Origin: Oleispira sp051275515
GTDB taxonomy: Bacteria > Pseudomonadota > Gammaproteobacteria > Pseudomonadales > Oceanobacteraceae
Direction of reading: 5' to 3'
DNA length: 64,000 nt
Assembly: GCA_051275515.1 (NCBI GenBank)
Contig: JBNMOT010000004.1
Coordinates: 5,332-69,331, forward strand
Part shown: in pieces, positions 9,690-19,106 of the stretch
How the letters are laid out: the number at the start of each line of letters is the position of its first letter
Numbering within the stretch: the stretch's first letter is position 1
Translations under genes and position numbers: made by a program
Notes under the pieces: model-generated
What the model was told of the DNA's origin: nothing
The model's input: only the letters and a program-made list of their open reading frames with translations
Databases searched by the model: none

Positions 9690-12347
9690 ATGTCTCAGTC
9701 GTCTCATACCCCTACCCCCATGTTAGAAAGCTATCAGCCAAAGAAATTTGAAGGCAAGCTGCAACAACACTGGGAGCAAAATACAGTTTTCAAAGCGGTC
9801 CATGATGCCAGCAAAGAGAAATTCTATTGCTTATCCATGTTCCCTTACCCAAGTGGACGACTGCACATGGGTCACGTACGTAACTATACGATTGGTGATG
9901 TAGTGTCTCGTTACCAGCGTATGCAAGGCAAAAATGTGATGCAGCCAATGGGTTGGGATGCGTTTGGTCTGCCGGCAGAAAATGCGGCGATTAAGCACAA
10001 AACGGCTCCTGCAAAATGGACTAAAGAAAACGTCGCCTACATGAAGACCCAGCTTAAGAGCTTGGGCTTTGGTTATGACTGGGACCGTGAATTTGCCACC
10101 TGTGACCCTGAGTACTATCGCTGGGAACAGTGGTTCTTTACCCAGTTAGTCGAAAAAGACATGGCGTATAAGAAAGTCTCTGCGGTTAACTGGTGCCCGA
10201 ACGACCAAACGGTATTGGCCAACGAACAAGTGATCGATGGTTGCTGCTGGCGCTGTGATAGCCCAGTAATAAAGAAAGAAATTCCACAATGGTTCATTCG
10301 CATCACCGCCTATGCAGAAGAACTATTGAACGATCTAGACCAGCTAGATGAATGGCCTGAGCAAGTTAAAGCCATGCAAAAAAACTGGATCGGTCGCTCT
10401 GAAGGCGTAGAAATGCGTTTTGCATTGAAAGATTCCCGCGAAGAACTAGAAATCTATACGACTCGCCCCGATACCTTGATGGGGGTTACTTATGTGGCGG
10501 TTGCCGCAGGTCACCCATTGGCCTCACAAGCGGCTCTAGCGAATGGCGGCAATACTGAGATTAAAGCCTTCATCGAAGAGTGCAAAAAATCCAGCACCGC
10601 AGAAGCCGATGTTGCGACGATCGAGAAAAAAGGTGTCGATACCGGCATTAAGGCCATTCACCCAGTGACCGGTGATGAAGTCCCTGTTTGGATCGCCAAC
10701 TTCGTCTTAATGGATTATGGCACAGGCGCGGTTATGGCCGTTCCCGCACACGACCAACGTGACTGGGAATTTGCGACTAAGTACGACCTAGCCATCCAGC
10801 AAGTTATCGCACCTAAGCCTACCAAGGCCAAAGGTAAAGAGAAGGGCGAAACTGAAAGCGAGACTATCGATTTATCAGAAGGCGCGTATACCGAGAAAGG
10901 TATTTTGGTTAACTCGGGTGAATTCAACGGTTTGCCCACCAACAAAGCCTTTAAAACCATCGCTCATTGGTTAACAACCAACGGCAAGGGCGAAATCAAG
11001 GTTAACTACCGTCTGCGTGACTGGGGCGTCAGCCGTCAACGCTATTGGGGCAGCCCAATTCCAATGGTTCAAAAGCAAGACGGTACTTCCGTCACCACTC
11101 CTGTCGATATGCTTCCGGTTATATTACCGACCGACGTGGTAATGGATGGCATTAACTCGCCAATCAAGAACAACCCAGAATTCTCCAACATCGAAATCGA
11201 TGGCGAACTGGCGTTCCGTGAAACGGATACCTTCGATACTTTTATGGAATCGTCTTGGTATTACGCCCGTTACTGCTCACCGCAAAGCCACGACAAAATG
11301 CTTGAACCAGAAGAAGCGAATTATTGGCTGCCTGTAGATCAATATATTGGGGGTATCGAACACGCGATTTTGCATCTTTTATACGCGCGTTTCTTCCACA
11401 AGCTATTACGTGATGCGGGCCTAGTTGAAAGTGATGAGCCGTTCAAGAGCCTATTGTGCCAAGGCATGGTACTAGCCGATGCGTATTTCTATACCACTGA
11501 AAATGGCGCTAAAGAATGGGTTAACCCAACTGACGTGACCACTGAACGTGATGAGAAAGGCAAAGTAACCCGCATTACTGAGACGGCGACCGGCCGAGAG
11601 CTGCAGTTCTCTGGCATGAGCAAGATGTCGAAGTCAAAAAATAACGGCGTTGACCCTCAAGCCGCTATCGATCTTTATGGCGCTGATACTGTTCGTTTAT
11701 ATACTATGTTCGCAGCGCCACCCGAACAAACCCTTGAATGGTCAGATGCGGGTGTACAGGGTGCGAAGAAATTCCTTGAGCGTCTATGGCGCTTAAGCTT
11801 CGAACTGACCTCGGGTGAAACTGAGACCTTGAATCTAGACACGCTAGATAAAGACCAGAAAGCGGCGCGTCGTAAAATTCATGAAACCATCGCCAAAGTC
11901 ACCATCGATATGGGGCAACGTCAAACTTATAACACGGCGATTGCGGCCATTATGGAGTTGTTGAATACGCTGAACAAGCTCGACAAAAACAACGGACAAA
12001 GCCGTGCGGTCGGCCGTGAAGGGGTAGAAGCGATTATTTTAATGCTTGCGCCTATCACACCGCACATCACCCACGAATTATGGATCGCTTTTGGTCATAC
12101 CGATTCCGTACTGGACGTCCATTGGCCCGTCGTTGACGAAGCAGCACTTGTCAAAGACAGCATCGAAATGGTGGTGCAGGTAAACGGTAAGGTTCGCGCC
12201 AAACTAGAACTGCCTGCTAACGTCAGTAAAGAAGAAGCAGAAGCCATCGCTCGCGCCAATGAAGCGGTTATTAAGTTTATCGGTGAAAGCACTATCCGCA
12301 AGGTGATTGTAATACCGGGCAAGCTTGTGAACATAGTTGCGAACTAG
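9690..12347 (+). CDS. leuS: leucyl-tRNA synthetase
   Basis: A class I aminoacyl-tRNA synthetase charging tRNA-Leu. The HIGH signature appears as LHMGHVRNY, the KMSKS loop as SKMSKSKNNG, and the large CP1 editing domain (about residues 225-420) has the conserved TTRPDTLMGVTYVAV. The C-terminal end VNGKVRAKLELP is typical. The ATG at 9690 gives 885 residues; a TTG 21 bases upstream is unlikely. It begins a leuS-lptE-holA run. Confidence 0.97.
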   Translation: MSQSSHTPTPMLESYQPKKFEGKLQQHWEQNTVFKAVHDASKEKFYCLSMFPYPSGRLHMGHVRNYTIGDVVSRYQRMQGKNVMQPMGWDAFGLPAENAAIKHKTAPAKWTKENVAYMKTQLKSLGFGYDWDREFATCDPEYYRWEQWFFTQLVEKDMAYKKVSAVNWCPNDQTVLANEQVIDGCCWRCDSPVIKKEIPQWFIRITAYAEELLNDLDQLDEWPEQVKAMQKNWIGRSEGVEMRFALKDSREELEIYTTRPDTLMGVTYVAVAAGHPLASQAALANGGNTEIKAFIEECKKSSTAEADVATIEKKGVDTGIKAIHPVTGDEVPVWIANFVLMDYGTGAVMAVPAHDQRDWEFATKYDLAIQQVIAPKPTKAKGKEKGETESETIDLSEGAYTEKGILVNSGEFNGLPTNKAFKTIAHWLTTNGKGEIKVNYRLRDWGVSRQRYWGSPIPMVQKQDGTSVTTPVDMLPVILPTDVVMDGINSPIKNNPEFSNIEIDGELAFRETDTFDTFMESSWYYARYCSPQSHDKMLEPEEANYWLPVDQYIGGIEHAILHLLYARFFHKLLRDAGLVESDEPFKSLLCQGMVLADAYFYTTENGAKEWVNPTDVTTERDEKGKVTRITETATGRELQFSGMSKMSKSKNNGVDPQAAIDLYGADTVRLYTMFAAPPEQTLEWSDAGVQGAKKFLERLWRLSFELTSGETETLNLDTLDKDQKAARRKIHETIAKVTIDMGQRQTYNTAIAAIMELLNTLNKLDKNNGQSRAVGREGVEAIILMLAPITPHITHELWIAFGHTDSVLDVHWPVVDEAALVKDSIEMVVQVNGKVRAKLELPANVSKEEAEAIARANEAVIKFIGESTIRKVIVIPGKLVNIVAN

Positions 12348-12406
12348 ATAGTTGATAATGAGATTATTGCTCGCGAAAGACGGACAATATAAGAGTATTG
12401 AATAGT

Positions 12407-12886
12407 ATGAAACAGCTTCTGATCGCCCTAGTCATATTAACCACCACCGCCTGCGGTTGGCATTTGCGCGGCATCACTAAATTGCCCTCCAGTGTTCAAG
12501 TTATGACACTAGAAAGCCAAGCGAGTAATCGCTTTACGCAACGGCTAAAACAGCAGTTAACGTTTAATGGCGTTGTTTTCCCCAGTGATGCCAGCGCTAA
12601 TGTTCGTTTAATGATCGCACCGATTATTATTAAGCGATTAACGCTATCGGTTAATAGTCTAGGGCAGGCTGCTGAATACGAATTGAATGCCGAACTTAAA
12701 GTACGTTTAATTCAGCTTGAAGAAGGCACCGACACTGAATGGAATATCAGTGGTCGTCGCATCTTCAGCAATGAGATTAATAGTGTTATTGCAACTCGAA
12801 GTGAAGAAAAGACCCAACGCCAAGAGCTGGAAAATGATTTGATGCGTCAGTTAATGAATCGCCTTAAAAAAGCAACGCTAAAATAG
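12407..12886 (+). CDS. lptE: LPS-assembly lipoprotein LptE
   Basis: LptE plugs the LptD barrel that inserts lipopolysaccharide into the outer membrane. It is a 159-residue lipoprotein with signal peptide and lipobox ending TTAC (Cys16), then GWHLRG, which is the typical LptE start. The position between leuS and holA is conserved across gammaproteobacteria and supports the call despite weak overall conservation. ATG 12407 is used rather than a TTG nine bases earlier. Confidence 0.93.
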   Translation: MKQLLIALVILTTTACGWHLRGITKLPSSVQVMTLESQASNRFTQRLKQQLTFNGVVFPSDASANVRLMIAPIIIKRLTLSVNSLGQAAEYELNAELKVRLIQLEEGTDTEWNISGRRIFSNEINSVIATRSEEKTQRQELENDLMRQLMNRLKKATLK

Positions 12887-12923
12887 CCTGTTAATTACAG
12901 CAATAGCCAAATAGGAATCTTAG

Positions 12924-13928
12924 ATGAAATTAAAAACGGAACAGCTAGGCGCACATTTACAAAAGCAACTAGCCCCTTTTTACATCATCTCAGGTGACGA
13001 ACCGCTACTTGTTCAAGAAACGTGTGATCAAATCCGCATAGCCACTAACAAATACGGCATAGAAGAACGTGAGCTTTTGCATGCAGAAGCCGGATTTGAT
13101 TGGTCAGACCTGCGGGATCAAGTTAATGCGATGTCGCTCTTCGCCAGTCGCCGCTTAATCGAAGTACGCATTCCCAATGGTAAGCCCAGTGATAAAGGCA
13201 AAGCCTTATTAGACGTCACCGCCAATCCAAATCCAGACAATGTCGTCTTAATTGTGACACCGCGCTTAGATGCCGCCACGCAAAAAACAAAATGGTTCAA
13301 AGCGCTGGAAGCGGCGGGTGTCTTTATTGCGATATGGCCCATCGACAGAAATCAATTGCCTGGCTGGCTGCAGCGACGCATCCAAGCAGCTGGCATGAGC
13401 GCTAGCCAAGATGCTGTTGCACTCTTTGCGCAACGTATAGAAGGCAACTTACTGGCGGGCGTTCAAGAAATTGAAAAGATGCGTATGATGGGTACTCAAC
13501 AAATCAGTATCGAACTAATCGAAGAAGCCACCGCTGATAGCGCACGCTATGATTCCTTCACATTCGCAGACAGTTGTCTTTTAGGCAATGTGGGTGACGC
13601 GATGCGAATATTAAGCCATCTAAAAGCTGAAGGTCATGAAGCCATCATGATATTAGGGGCAATTGTTCGAAAGATTCGTCAATTGATAAGCTTACAAACT
13701 TATGGCCCTAAACGCTTAACAGAAGGGTTTAAATCACAAAACATTTGGCCCAAACAGCAGCCTCCTTTTAAGTCTGCGTTATCCCGCTTAAAACAAGCAG
13801 ATCTGTTTGAATGCCTGCAAACTGCCGAACAGACCGATCGCGCCATTAAGGGCGATGGTAACGATCCGTGGCTTTTGTTAAGTCGTTTAACTGAACTGTT
13901 AACAGGTGTAAGAATGCTTGCTAGTTAA
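12924..13928 (+). CDS. holA: DNA polymerase III subunit delta
   Basis: HolA is the clamp-loader subunit that opens the beta clamp. The 334 residues match the family length. The N-terminal stretch PFYIISGDEPLLVQE is diagnostic, as are ARYDSFTFADSCLLGN and the C-terminal AIKGDGNDPWLLLSRL segment. It directly follows lptE by 37 bp, the conserved order. Confidence 0.95.
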   Translation: MKLKTEQLGAHLQKQLAPFYIISGDEPLLVQETCDQIRIATNKYGIEERELLHAEAGFDWSDLRDQVNAMSLFASRRLIEVRIPNGKPSDKGKALLDVTANPNPDNVVLIVTPRLDAATQKTKWFKALEAAGVFIAIWPIDRNQLPGWLQRRIQAAGMSASQDAVALFAQRIEGNLLAGVQEIEKMRMMGTQQISIELIEEATADSARYDSFTFADSCLLGNVGDAMRILSHLKAEGHEAIMILGAIVRKIRQLISLQTYGPKRLTEGFKSQNIWPKQQPPFKSALSRLKQADLFECLQTAEQTDRAIKGDGNDPWLLLSRLTELLTGVRMLAS

Positions 13929-14112
13929 CAGTGTAAACGCTAGCTTTATCACAGTATTTTACAAAAAAATGAATAACAATAGCAACATGCAGATGATATT
14001 ACTTGCTTTCAAAAGCGATGATACTGACAAATGAAGTTTATATTGAGTGCTAGCCTTTAGTAATTGATTTTCTGTAATACTGAGTAACAAAAATCGATTT
14101 AGAGGTGCGTTT

Positions 14113-14715
14113 ATGAGCTTTGCAGCTAATCAACAAAAAAATACTGATTTAGTTTGGGATTTAAATAAGATCAGCAAACACAAACAAGCGATGGACTTCG
14201 TTATGAAGTTTGAAAATAAACTGTGTGTCTTTTCCAATACTGTAGAACAGCTGTACACCAACTACAGCATTTTCTTTCCAGAAGATACGGGTCGCCAAAT
14301 GGTTATTCTGCCTGACCCCTATGCATTTCATGATACTTTTCATCACCTAAAAGATAATGCAGTGCAGGCGACTGGCTTGCATATTATTCCTGGCAATCTA
14401 ATTGGCAAGCAAGGCTTATACCTTGTGATATCGCAAAAGGATAAAAACGTGCGCTCAGTCCCTATTCCTTTCCAAGAAGGTATGCGCCAAATTTTACGCC
14501 GCAGCCATTCTGATGATCCATTCTTACCGGTCTTGATGAAAGGTGACCTGCGTGAGTTTAACGATCATCTCCCGTGCCTTCACTTACACCGTTTACGTTT
14601 GAACAAGTTAGCATCACTTTCTGAATTAGAACGCAGCGGTATTAAAGCGGTAATTACCGATAAACTGATGAAATTGTACCAAGAGTCCTCTGCCTTAAAT
14701 TTATATGCTTCTTAG
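14113..14715 (+). CDS. uncharacterised protein, possible shortened Tus-like replication terminator protein
   Basis: A 200-residue basic protein. By eye it shares an order of features with E. coli Tus: a helical start (FENKLCVFSNTVEQL against Tus MEQELAIFAAHLEQ), an LPxL-centred stretch (FNDHLPCLHLHRLRL against the Tus HLPGLITLNAYRTL region) and a following Lys/Leu-rich helix. This is a weak, manual match. Tus is about 309 residues, so this would lack the C-terminal third. After its TAG stop and a second TAG, the same frame stays open at 14734-14931 and could be the lost tail. Ribosome binding site AGAGG lies nine bases before the ATG. It may instead be an unrelated family. Confidence 0.5.
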   Translation: MSFAANQQKNTDLVWDLNKISKHKQAMDFVMKFENKLCVFSNTVEQLYTNYSIFFPEDTGRQMVILPDPYAFHDTFHHLKDNAVQATGLHIIPGNLIGKQGLYLVISQKDKNVRSVPIPFQEGMRQILRRSHSDDPFLPVLMKGDLREFNDHLPCLHLHRLRLNKLASLSELERSGIKAVITDKLMKLYQESSALNLYAS

Positions 14716-15166
14716 TCCTACTTATAGACTCTAATGGACTGCTTCACCGGTGTTTCACATTCTCTCTTATTCGAATTTTATGATCGAAAAACGATCAATG
14801 TTGTAAACGCTCGACAACAGCGCAACCAGAGGGATTTACCCAAACCTTATCCTCATTCTTACCCACAGAAATTGGGTATAAGTAACAAACTCTCCATTTC
14901 ATGCACATTACCCTTAAAAACAACCTTATAATTTAATTAAGCCACCTAAGTTATTGAATATAATTAATTTTTCGGTTTTTTTGTTAATTATAAACTTTAA
15001 CACGAGCGCATGATAATTGGGCGACTGCGGTGATTACCCCAAGGCAACCCCCATGAGTTATCCACAGAAATAGTGGGCGACTTTGAGCTATCGTTCACGG
15101 CGGTGCTAATTTATACTGAACATCGTTAAATTTATTCATATCAACGCGCTACTCATCAGAGGTCAA
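14716..15166. other. 451-bp gap with DnaA-box-like sites and a possible coding relic
   Basis: Same-frame open sequence 14734-14931 follows two TAG codons after the preceding gene and reads like protein (for example VVNARQQRNQRDLPKPYP). It may be a decayed C-terminus. A perfect DnaA box TTATCCACA lies at 15058-15066, and a one-mismatch copy TTACCCACA at 14859-14867. The stretch 14930-15010 is very AT-rich. No RNA gene was recognised. Confidence 0.45.
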
Positions 15167-15565
15167 ATGACTAATTCAGCACAATCTCAATATTATTCCG
15201 TGGAGGAGGCGTGTGAAAAACAACTCCGTGATCACGAACTGCCCTCAACCATCGAAGGCTTTCTTATCGTCACTGAATTATTTAGTTATTTAGTAGATGA
15301 TTTATCTTGGGATCAAGGAAATAGTAAACAACCTTCTGTTTTGTTGATGAACGCCAATATTGCTAATGCTTTAGGTCAATACGACAAGCTCACTGAATGC
15401 TTTGGTGGCGTCGCGCTTTATCAAGAATGGGTTGAAGTCACCGGCCTATTAAGAGAGTCTGGTATTGGTGCATTTGAGCGCCAGCTTTACCGTATTGATG
15501 CTTTAAATGTTCTTATTGAAGAAGAGGATGAATCGGTTAGCTCACTCACCATTGAGCTGGCTTAA
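15167..15565 (+). CDS. uncharacterised acidic protein
   Basis: A 132-residue acidic, soluble-looking protein with no signal peptide or membrane segment. It is mostly predicted helix and ends with an acidic run (IEEEDESV). I recognise no family. The ATG has GAGG upstream, and a hairpin follows the stop, which supports it as a real single-gene unit. Confidence 0.7.
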   Translation: MTNSAQSQYYSVEEACEKQLRDHELPSTIEGFLIVTELFSYLVDDLSWDQGNSKQPSVLLMNANIANALGQYDKLTECFGGVALYQEWVEVTGLLRESGIGAFERQLYRIDALNVLIEEEDESVSSLTIELA

Positions 15566-15586
15566 TTGTTCATAGGAGTATGTGAT

Positions 15587-15608
15587 CAGGGCTCTTTTAA
15601 AAGCCCTG
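15587..15608. terminator. hairpin between converging genes
   Basis: Stem CAGGGCT / AGCCCTG around the A/T-rich centre CTTTTAAA. It lies between the stop codons of two converging genes. There is no long T run on either side. Confidence 0.5.
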
Positions 15609-15614
15609 AAAATT

Positions 15615-15872
15615 CTAGCGCGACGCTTTTGGCATAAAGCGCTGCAGGTGAAAAATGCCAAAAATCATAATGAACATCGCATCTTTTACCGGTTGCTCAC
15701 TTTTAGCTTTTAAAGCAAACCAAAAAAACGTGGTTTCCAGTATATGCGCACCTGCAACAATGACGGCTGCGAGGGGTAAATACGACAGTAGACCAGGCCA
15801 TTGCATGATATAACTCGCTAACGCCAACAGCCAAAAAACAACGGTTGCAGCCTTATTCATCGTTATCCACAT
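15615..15872 (-). CDS. small membrane protein, DUF1145/YhhL-like
   Basis: An 85-residue inner-membrane protein with two N-terminal hydrophobic helices (about residues 8-24 and 29-45) and a third near 65-78. AGAHILETTFF and FIMIFGIFHLQ recall the DUF1145 (YhhL) family of unknown function, though the match is by memory. AAGAGA precedes the ATG at good spacing. The start region contains a DnaA-box sequence (15863-15871), probably by chance. Confidence 0.65.
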   Translation of the reverse strand: MWITMNKAATVVFWLLALASYIMQWPGLLSYLPLAAVIVAGAHILETTFFWFALKAKSEQPVKDAMFIMIFGIFHLQRFMPKASR

Positions 15873-16035
15873 AGTAAAATTCTCTTATTTTATTGATTAA
15901 ATTCAAGCGTCCCGCATTATTCCCCTACGACGACATATTGCCTAGGTGCAAATTAGCCAATTTGATGGTTAAGAGGTAGAATACTGACAATTATGAAGCA
16001 ACAATTTGCTTGAAGTTTAGGCTTGAGGTTTTAGC

Positions 16036-16791
16036 ATGACGAATAACACAGATAATACCACCCATTTTGGTTACAAGGATGTCCCAACAGGGGAAAAACA
16101 AGCCATGGTGGCTGATGTTTTTCACTCTGTAGCAGCCAAATATGACGTGATGAATGACCTCATGTCATTCGGTGTACACCGTTTATGGAAGCGCTTCACC
16201 ATTGATATGTCAGGTGTTCGCCCGGGTAATAAAGTACTCGATTTAGCCGGTGGCACGGGCGACCTCACCAAGAAATTCAGCAAAATTGTTGGCCCATCAG
16301 GCACAGTCGTATTAGCGGACATTAACTCTTCTATGTTAGAAGTTGGCCGCGAACGCCTTACCAATCAAGGCTACGTGGGCAACATTGAATACGTGCAAGC
16401 GAATGCACAATACTTGCCGTTTGAAGACAATACCTTTGATATTATCACCATCGCCTTTGGCTTACGTAACGTCACGGATAAAGATGAAGCATTACGCTCC
16501 ATGTTTCGCGTACTGAAACCCGGTGGCCGCTTATTAGTATTAGAGTTCTCTCACACCAATAATCCATTATTGAAAAAAGCCTACGACTTATATTCGTTCA
16601 CGGCTTTGCCGTTAATGGGCAAGCTAGTCACCAACGATTCTGAATCTTATAAGTACTTGGCTGAATCGATCCGAATGCACCCAGATCAAGAAACGTTAAA
16701 AGGCATGATGGAAGAAGCGGGCTTTAACCGCGTTAGCTATCATAATATGACGGGGGGCATGGTTGCCCTTCATCGTGGAATCAAAGTTTAG
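16036..16791 (+). CDS. ubiE: ubiquinone/menaquinone C-methyltransferase UbiE
   Basis: UbiE C-methylates the quinone ring using S-adenosylmethionine. All 251 residues align with the family: the FHSVAAKYDVMNDLMSFG start, the SAM motif VLDLAGGTGDLT, and NVTDKDEALRSMFRVLKPGG. The chain ends in MTGGMVALHRG. It opens a ubiE-ubiJ-ubiB unit with only 12 bp before ubiJ. Confidence 0.97.
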   Translation: MTNNTDNTTHFGYKDVPTGEKQAMVADVFHSVAAKYDVMNDLMSFGVHRLWKRFTIDMSGVRPGNKVLDLAGGTGDLTKKFSKIVGPSGTVVLADINSSMLEVGRERLTNQGYVGNIEYVQANAQYLPFEDNTFDIITIAFGLRNVTDKDEALRSMFRVLKPGGRLLVLEFSHTNNPLLKKAYDLYSFTALPLMGKLVTNDSESYKYLAESIRMHPDQETLKGMMEEAGFNRVSYHNMTGGMVALHRGIKV

Positions 16792-16803
16792 GTTAGACAG
16801 ACT

Positions 16804-17451
16804 ATGATCAGCCCAAGCATCGATAGCGCACTGTGCGCTAGTATAGAATCCAGTATCAATGCCCTGCTTCAACACGACCCCGCACTTCTGCACGCACTGG
16901 TTAAATTTGAGGGTAAGCGCATTCGTATTCAAAGCGATGATTGGCTTATTTTAGTCGTCACGGTTCATTCACGCGGTGTTCACCTTAGCCTATGTGATGA
17001 TGACGACTGTAATACCACAATCTTTGGCAGCATCAGTGAGTTAATAGCTGTTGCTCTTGCCCGTGATAAAGCTGACGCATTAATGAATGGTGATGTGGAC
17101 ATCAGCGGCAGCAGCGCGCTGGTATTAGATCTTGCTAAAATTGTTCAGCAATTGGATATTGATTGGGAAGCGTTTATTAGCCCGATGACGGGGGGCTTAG
17201 TGGCACATCAAATAGGCAAAGGCTTTCGCAGCTTGATCCAGTGGGGGAAAGACAGCGGTCAAACCCTCGCCGCCAACAGCAAAGAATACTTAGAAGATGA
17301 AGTGCAACTGCTGGTTCCAAAACCCATGGCTGAACATTTTGGCCAACAAGTCAGTGATCTTCGTCTAGCAACCGACCGAGCAGAAGCGCGTCTGGAAGCA
17401 ATCAAACAGCTCATCAACAAACGTAATCAACCTAAAGCACAAGGATCTTAA
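16804..17451 (+). CDS. ubiJ: ubiquinone biosynthesis accessory factor UbiJ
   Basis: A 215-residue SCP2/sterol-carrier-domain protein. UbiJ binds lipid intermediates in the soluble Ubi complex together with UbiK. The N-terminal SCP2 part (about 10-110) contains ALARDKADALMNGDVDISG, and a C-terminal helical region (about 170-210) is likely coiled. It sits between ubiE and ubiB with 3 bp to the next start, the standard order. Confidence 0.92.
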   Translation: MISPSIDSALCASIESSINALLQHDPALLHALVKFEGKRIRIQSDDWLILVVTVHSRGVHLSLCDDDDCNTTIFGSISELIAVALARDKADALMNGDVDISGSSALVLDLAKIVQQLDIDWEAFISPMTGGLVAHQIGKGFRSLIQWGKDSGQTLAANSKEYLEDEVQLLVPKPMAEHFGQQVSDLRLATDRAEARLEAIKQLINKRNQPKAQGS

Positions 17452-17454
17452 GCT

Positions 17455-19092
17455 GTGGCTAATTTTTGGCGTCTATGGAAAATTCTCTACGTATTTACTC
17501 GCTACCGCTTAGACGATCTTCTGCCCACTGAGCAATTTCCACTACCGTTTCGCATCATGCTTTGGCTGGCGCCTTGGCGCTTAGCCCCCGTTCCTAAAAA
17601 CCTATCGCGGGGCGATCGCTTAAGATTGGCATTAGAAGCGCTTGGCCCTATCTTCGTAAAATTTGGCCAAATTCTATCAACTCGTCCCGATCTTGTTCCC
17701 AGTGATATCGTCAATGAGCTGGTTAAATTACAAGATAACGTTCCCCCTTTTTCAAGCAAAGAAGCCATAAAGTTGATCGAATCTCAATTGGGCGCAAGTG
17801 TTGATACATTATTTGCTAGGTTCGATCCTAAACCAATGGCATCAGCGTCAATCGCCCAAGTACACCCCGCAACCTTGCACGATGGCACCGAGGTTGTCGT
17901 TAAAGTAGTTCGCCCTGGCATTGATAAAACCATCGATCGGGACATGATATTGCTCGATCAAATGGCTCACTTGGTTGAAAAATATTCCTCCGAAGGTCGC
18001 CGTTTAAAGCCGGTTGAAATCGTAGAGGATTATAGCAAGACCATACACGCAGAACTGAATTTAGCGATTGAAGCCTCTAACGCGACTCAGTTAAAACGCA
18101 ATTTTGAAGGCACTGACCTTCTTTACATCCCTAACGTGTATTGGGATTTCACCCGCACGAGTGTCATGGTCAGTGAGCGCATCTATGGCATCCCAGTCTC
18201 CAACATCGCCGCACTAAAAGCTCAAAACACTAATATGAAAGCATTGGCGGAGCGCGGTGTAGAATTATTTTTCACCCAAGTATTCCGCGATAGTTTCTTC
18301 CATGCAGACATGCATCCTGGCAATATTTTTGTTGCCCATGGTAGCCCAGAAAAACCCAAATACATCGCCATCGATTGCGCGATTGTGGGCACGTTGAGTG
18401 AACTGGATCAGCAATATTTAGCGCGTAATTTATTAGCCTTTTTTAACCAAGACTATTACCAAGTTGCACAACTGCACATCGACAGTGGCTGGGTTCCTGC
18501 AAATACCAAAGTGCATGAATTAGAATCGGCCATTCGCAGTGTCTGTGAACCTATCTTTGAAAAGCCCATTGCAGAAATTTCTTTTGGCCAAGTATTGCTG
18601 CAACTATTCAGTGTTGCACGTCGTTTTGAGATGGAAGTTCAACCTCAATTAGTCTTGCTGCAAAAAACATTATTGAACATCGAAGGCCTAGGCCGTCAGC
18701 TTTATCCAGAATTGGATTTATGGAATACCGCCAAACCTTACATGGAGCGTTGGATTAAAGAACGCTTTGGCCCTGAAGGCGCACTGCGTGAACTCAAACG
18801 CCAACTGCCTAACTGGATCGAAAAAGGCCCACAGCTTCCAGGGTTAATTCACAGCAGCCTGACTAAGCTAAGCCAGATCGATAGCAGCCAAGCGCACATT
18901 TCAGATCAGATATCACAACTGAATTTAGAAATAATTAAGCAACGCCAGCAAAACCGCCAGCAGAAGTTAGCCCTTACTAGCATGGCATCGGGTGGTTTCC
19001 TTTGGTGGCAAGCGGCGGCGCTGGCAGTACCTGATACCTTGGGCCTATCACTGGCCGCGCTTGGTGCTGTATGGCTGATCATTAGAGGCTAG
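17455..19092 (+). CDS. ubiB: ubiquinone biosynthesis protein UbiB
   Basis: UbiB is an atypical ADCK/ABC1 kinase-like ATPase needed for ubiquinone synthesis. The 545 residues contain the KFGQILSTRPDLVP motif (KxGQ), the A-rich loop ASASIAQVH, FHADMHPGNIF and AIDCAIVG. One or two hydrophobic helices end the chain (about 505-543). The start is GTG at 17455, three bases after the ubiJ stop. Confidence 0.96.
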   Translation: MANFWRLWKILYVFTRYRLDDLLPTEQFPLPFRIMLWLAPWRLAPVPKNLSRGDRLRLALEALGPIFVKFGQILSTRPDLVPSDIVNELVKLQDNVPPFSSKEAIKLIESQLGASVDTLFARFDPKPMASASIAQVHPATLHDGTEVVVKVVRPGIDKTIDRDMILLDQMAHLVEKYSSEGRRLKPVEIVEDYSKTIHAELNLAIEASNATQLKRNFEGTDLLYIPNVYWDFTRTSVMVSERIYGIPVSNIAALKAQNTNMKALAERGVELFFTQVFRDSFFHADMHPGNIFVAHGSPEKPKYIAIDCAIVGTLSELDQQYLARNLLAFFNQDYYQVAQLHIDSGWVPANTKVHELESAIRSVCEPIFEKPIAEISFGQVLLQLFSVARRFEMEVQPQLVLLQKTLLNIEGLGRQLYPELDLWNTAKPYMERWIKERFGPEGALRELKRQLPNWIEKGPQLPGLIHSSLTKLSQIDSSQAHISDQISQLNLEIIKQRQQNRQQKLALTSMASGGFLWWQAAALAVPDTLGLSLAALGAVWLIIRG

Positions 19093-19106
19093 CCTTCGCT
19101 ACTCCA

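Noticed and set aside
14798..14806. ATGTTGTAA, like the core of an E. coli Ter site
   Set aside because: Only nine bases match and the flanks differ. It can occur by chance and lies in possible former coding sequence.
14716..15166. Origin of replication suggested by DnaA boxes and AT-rich DNA
   Set aside because: No dnaA, dnaN, gyrB or parAB genes are nearby and only one perfect box lies in the gap.
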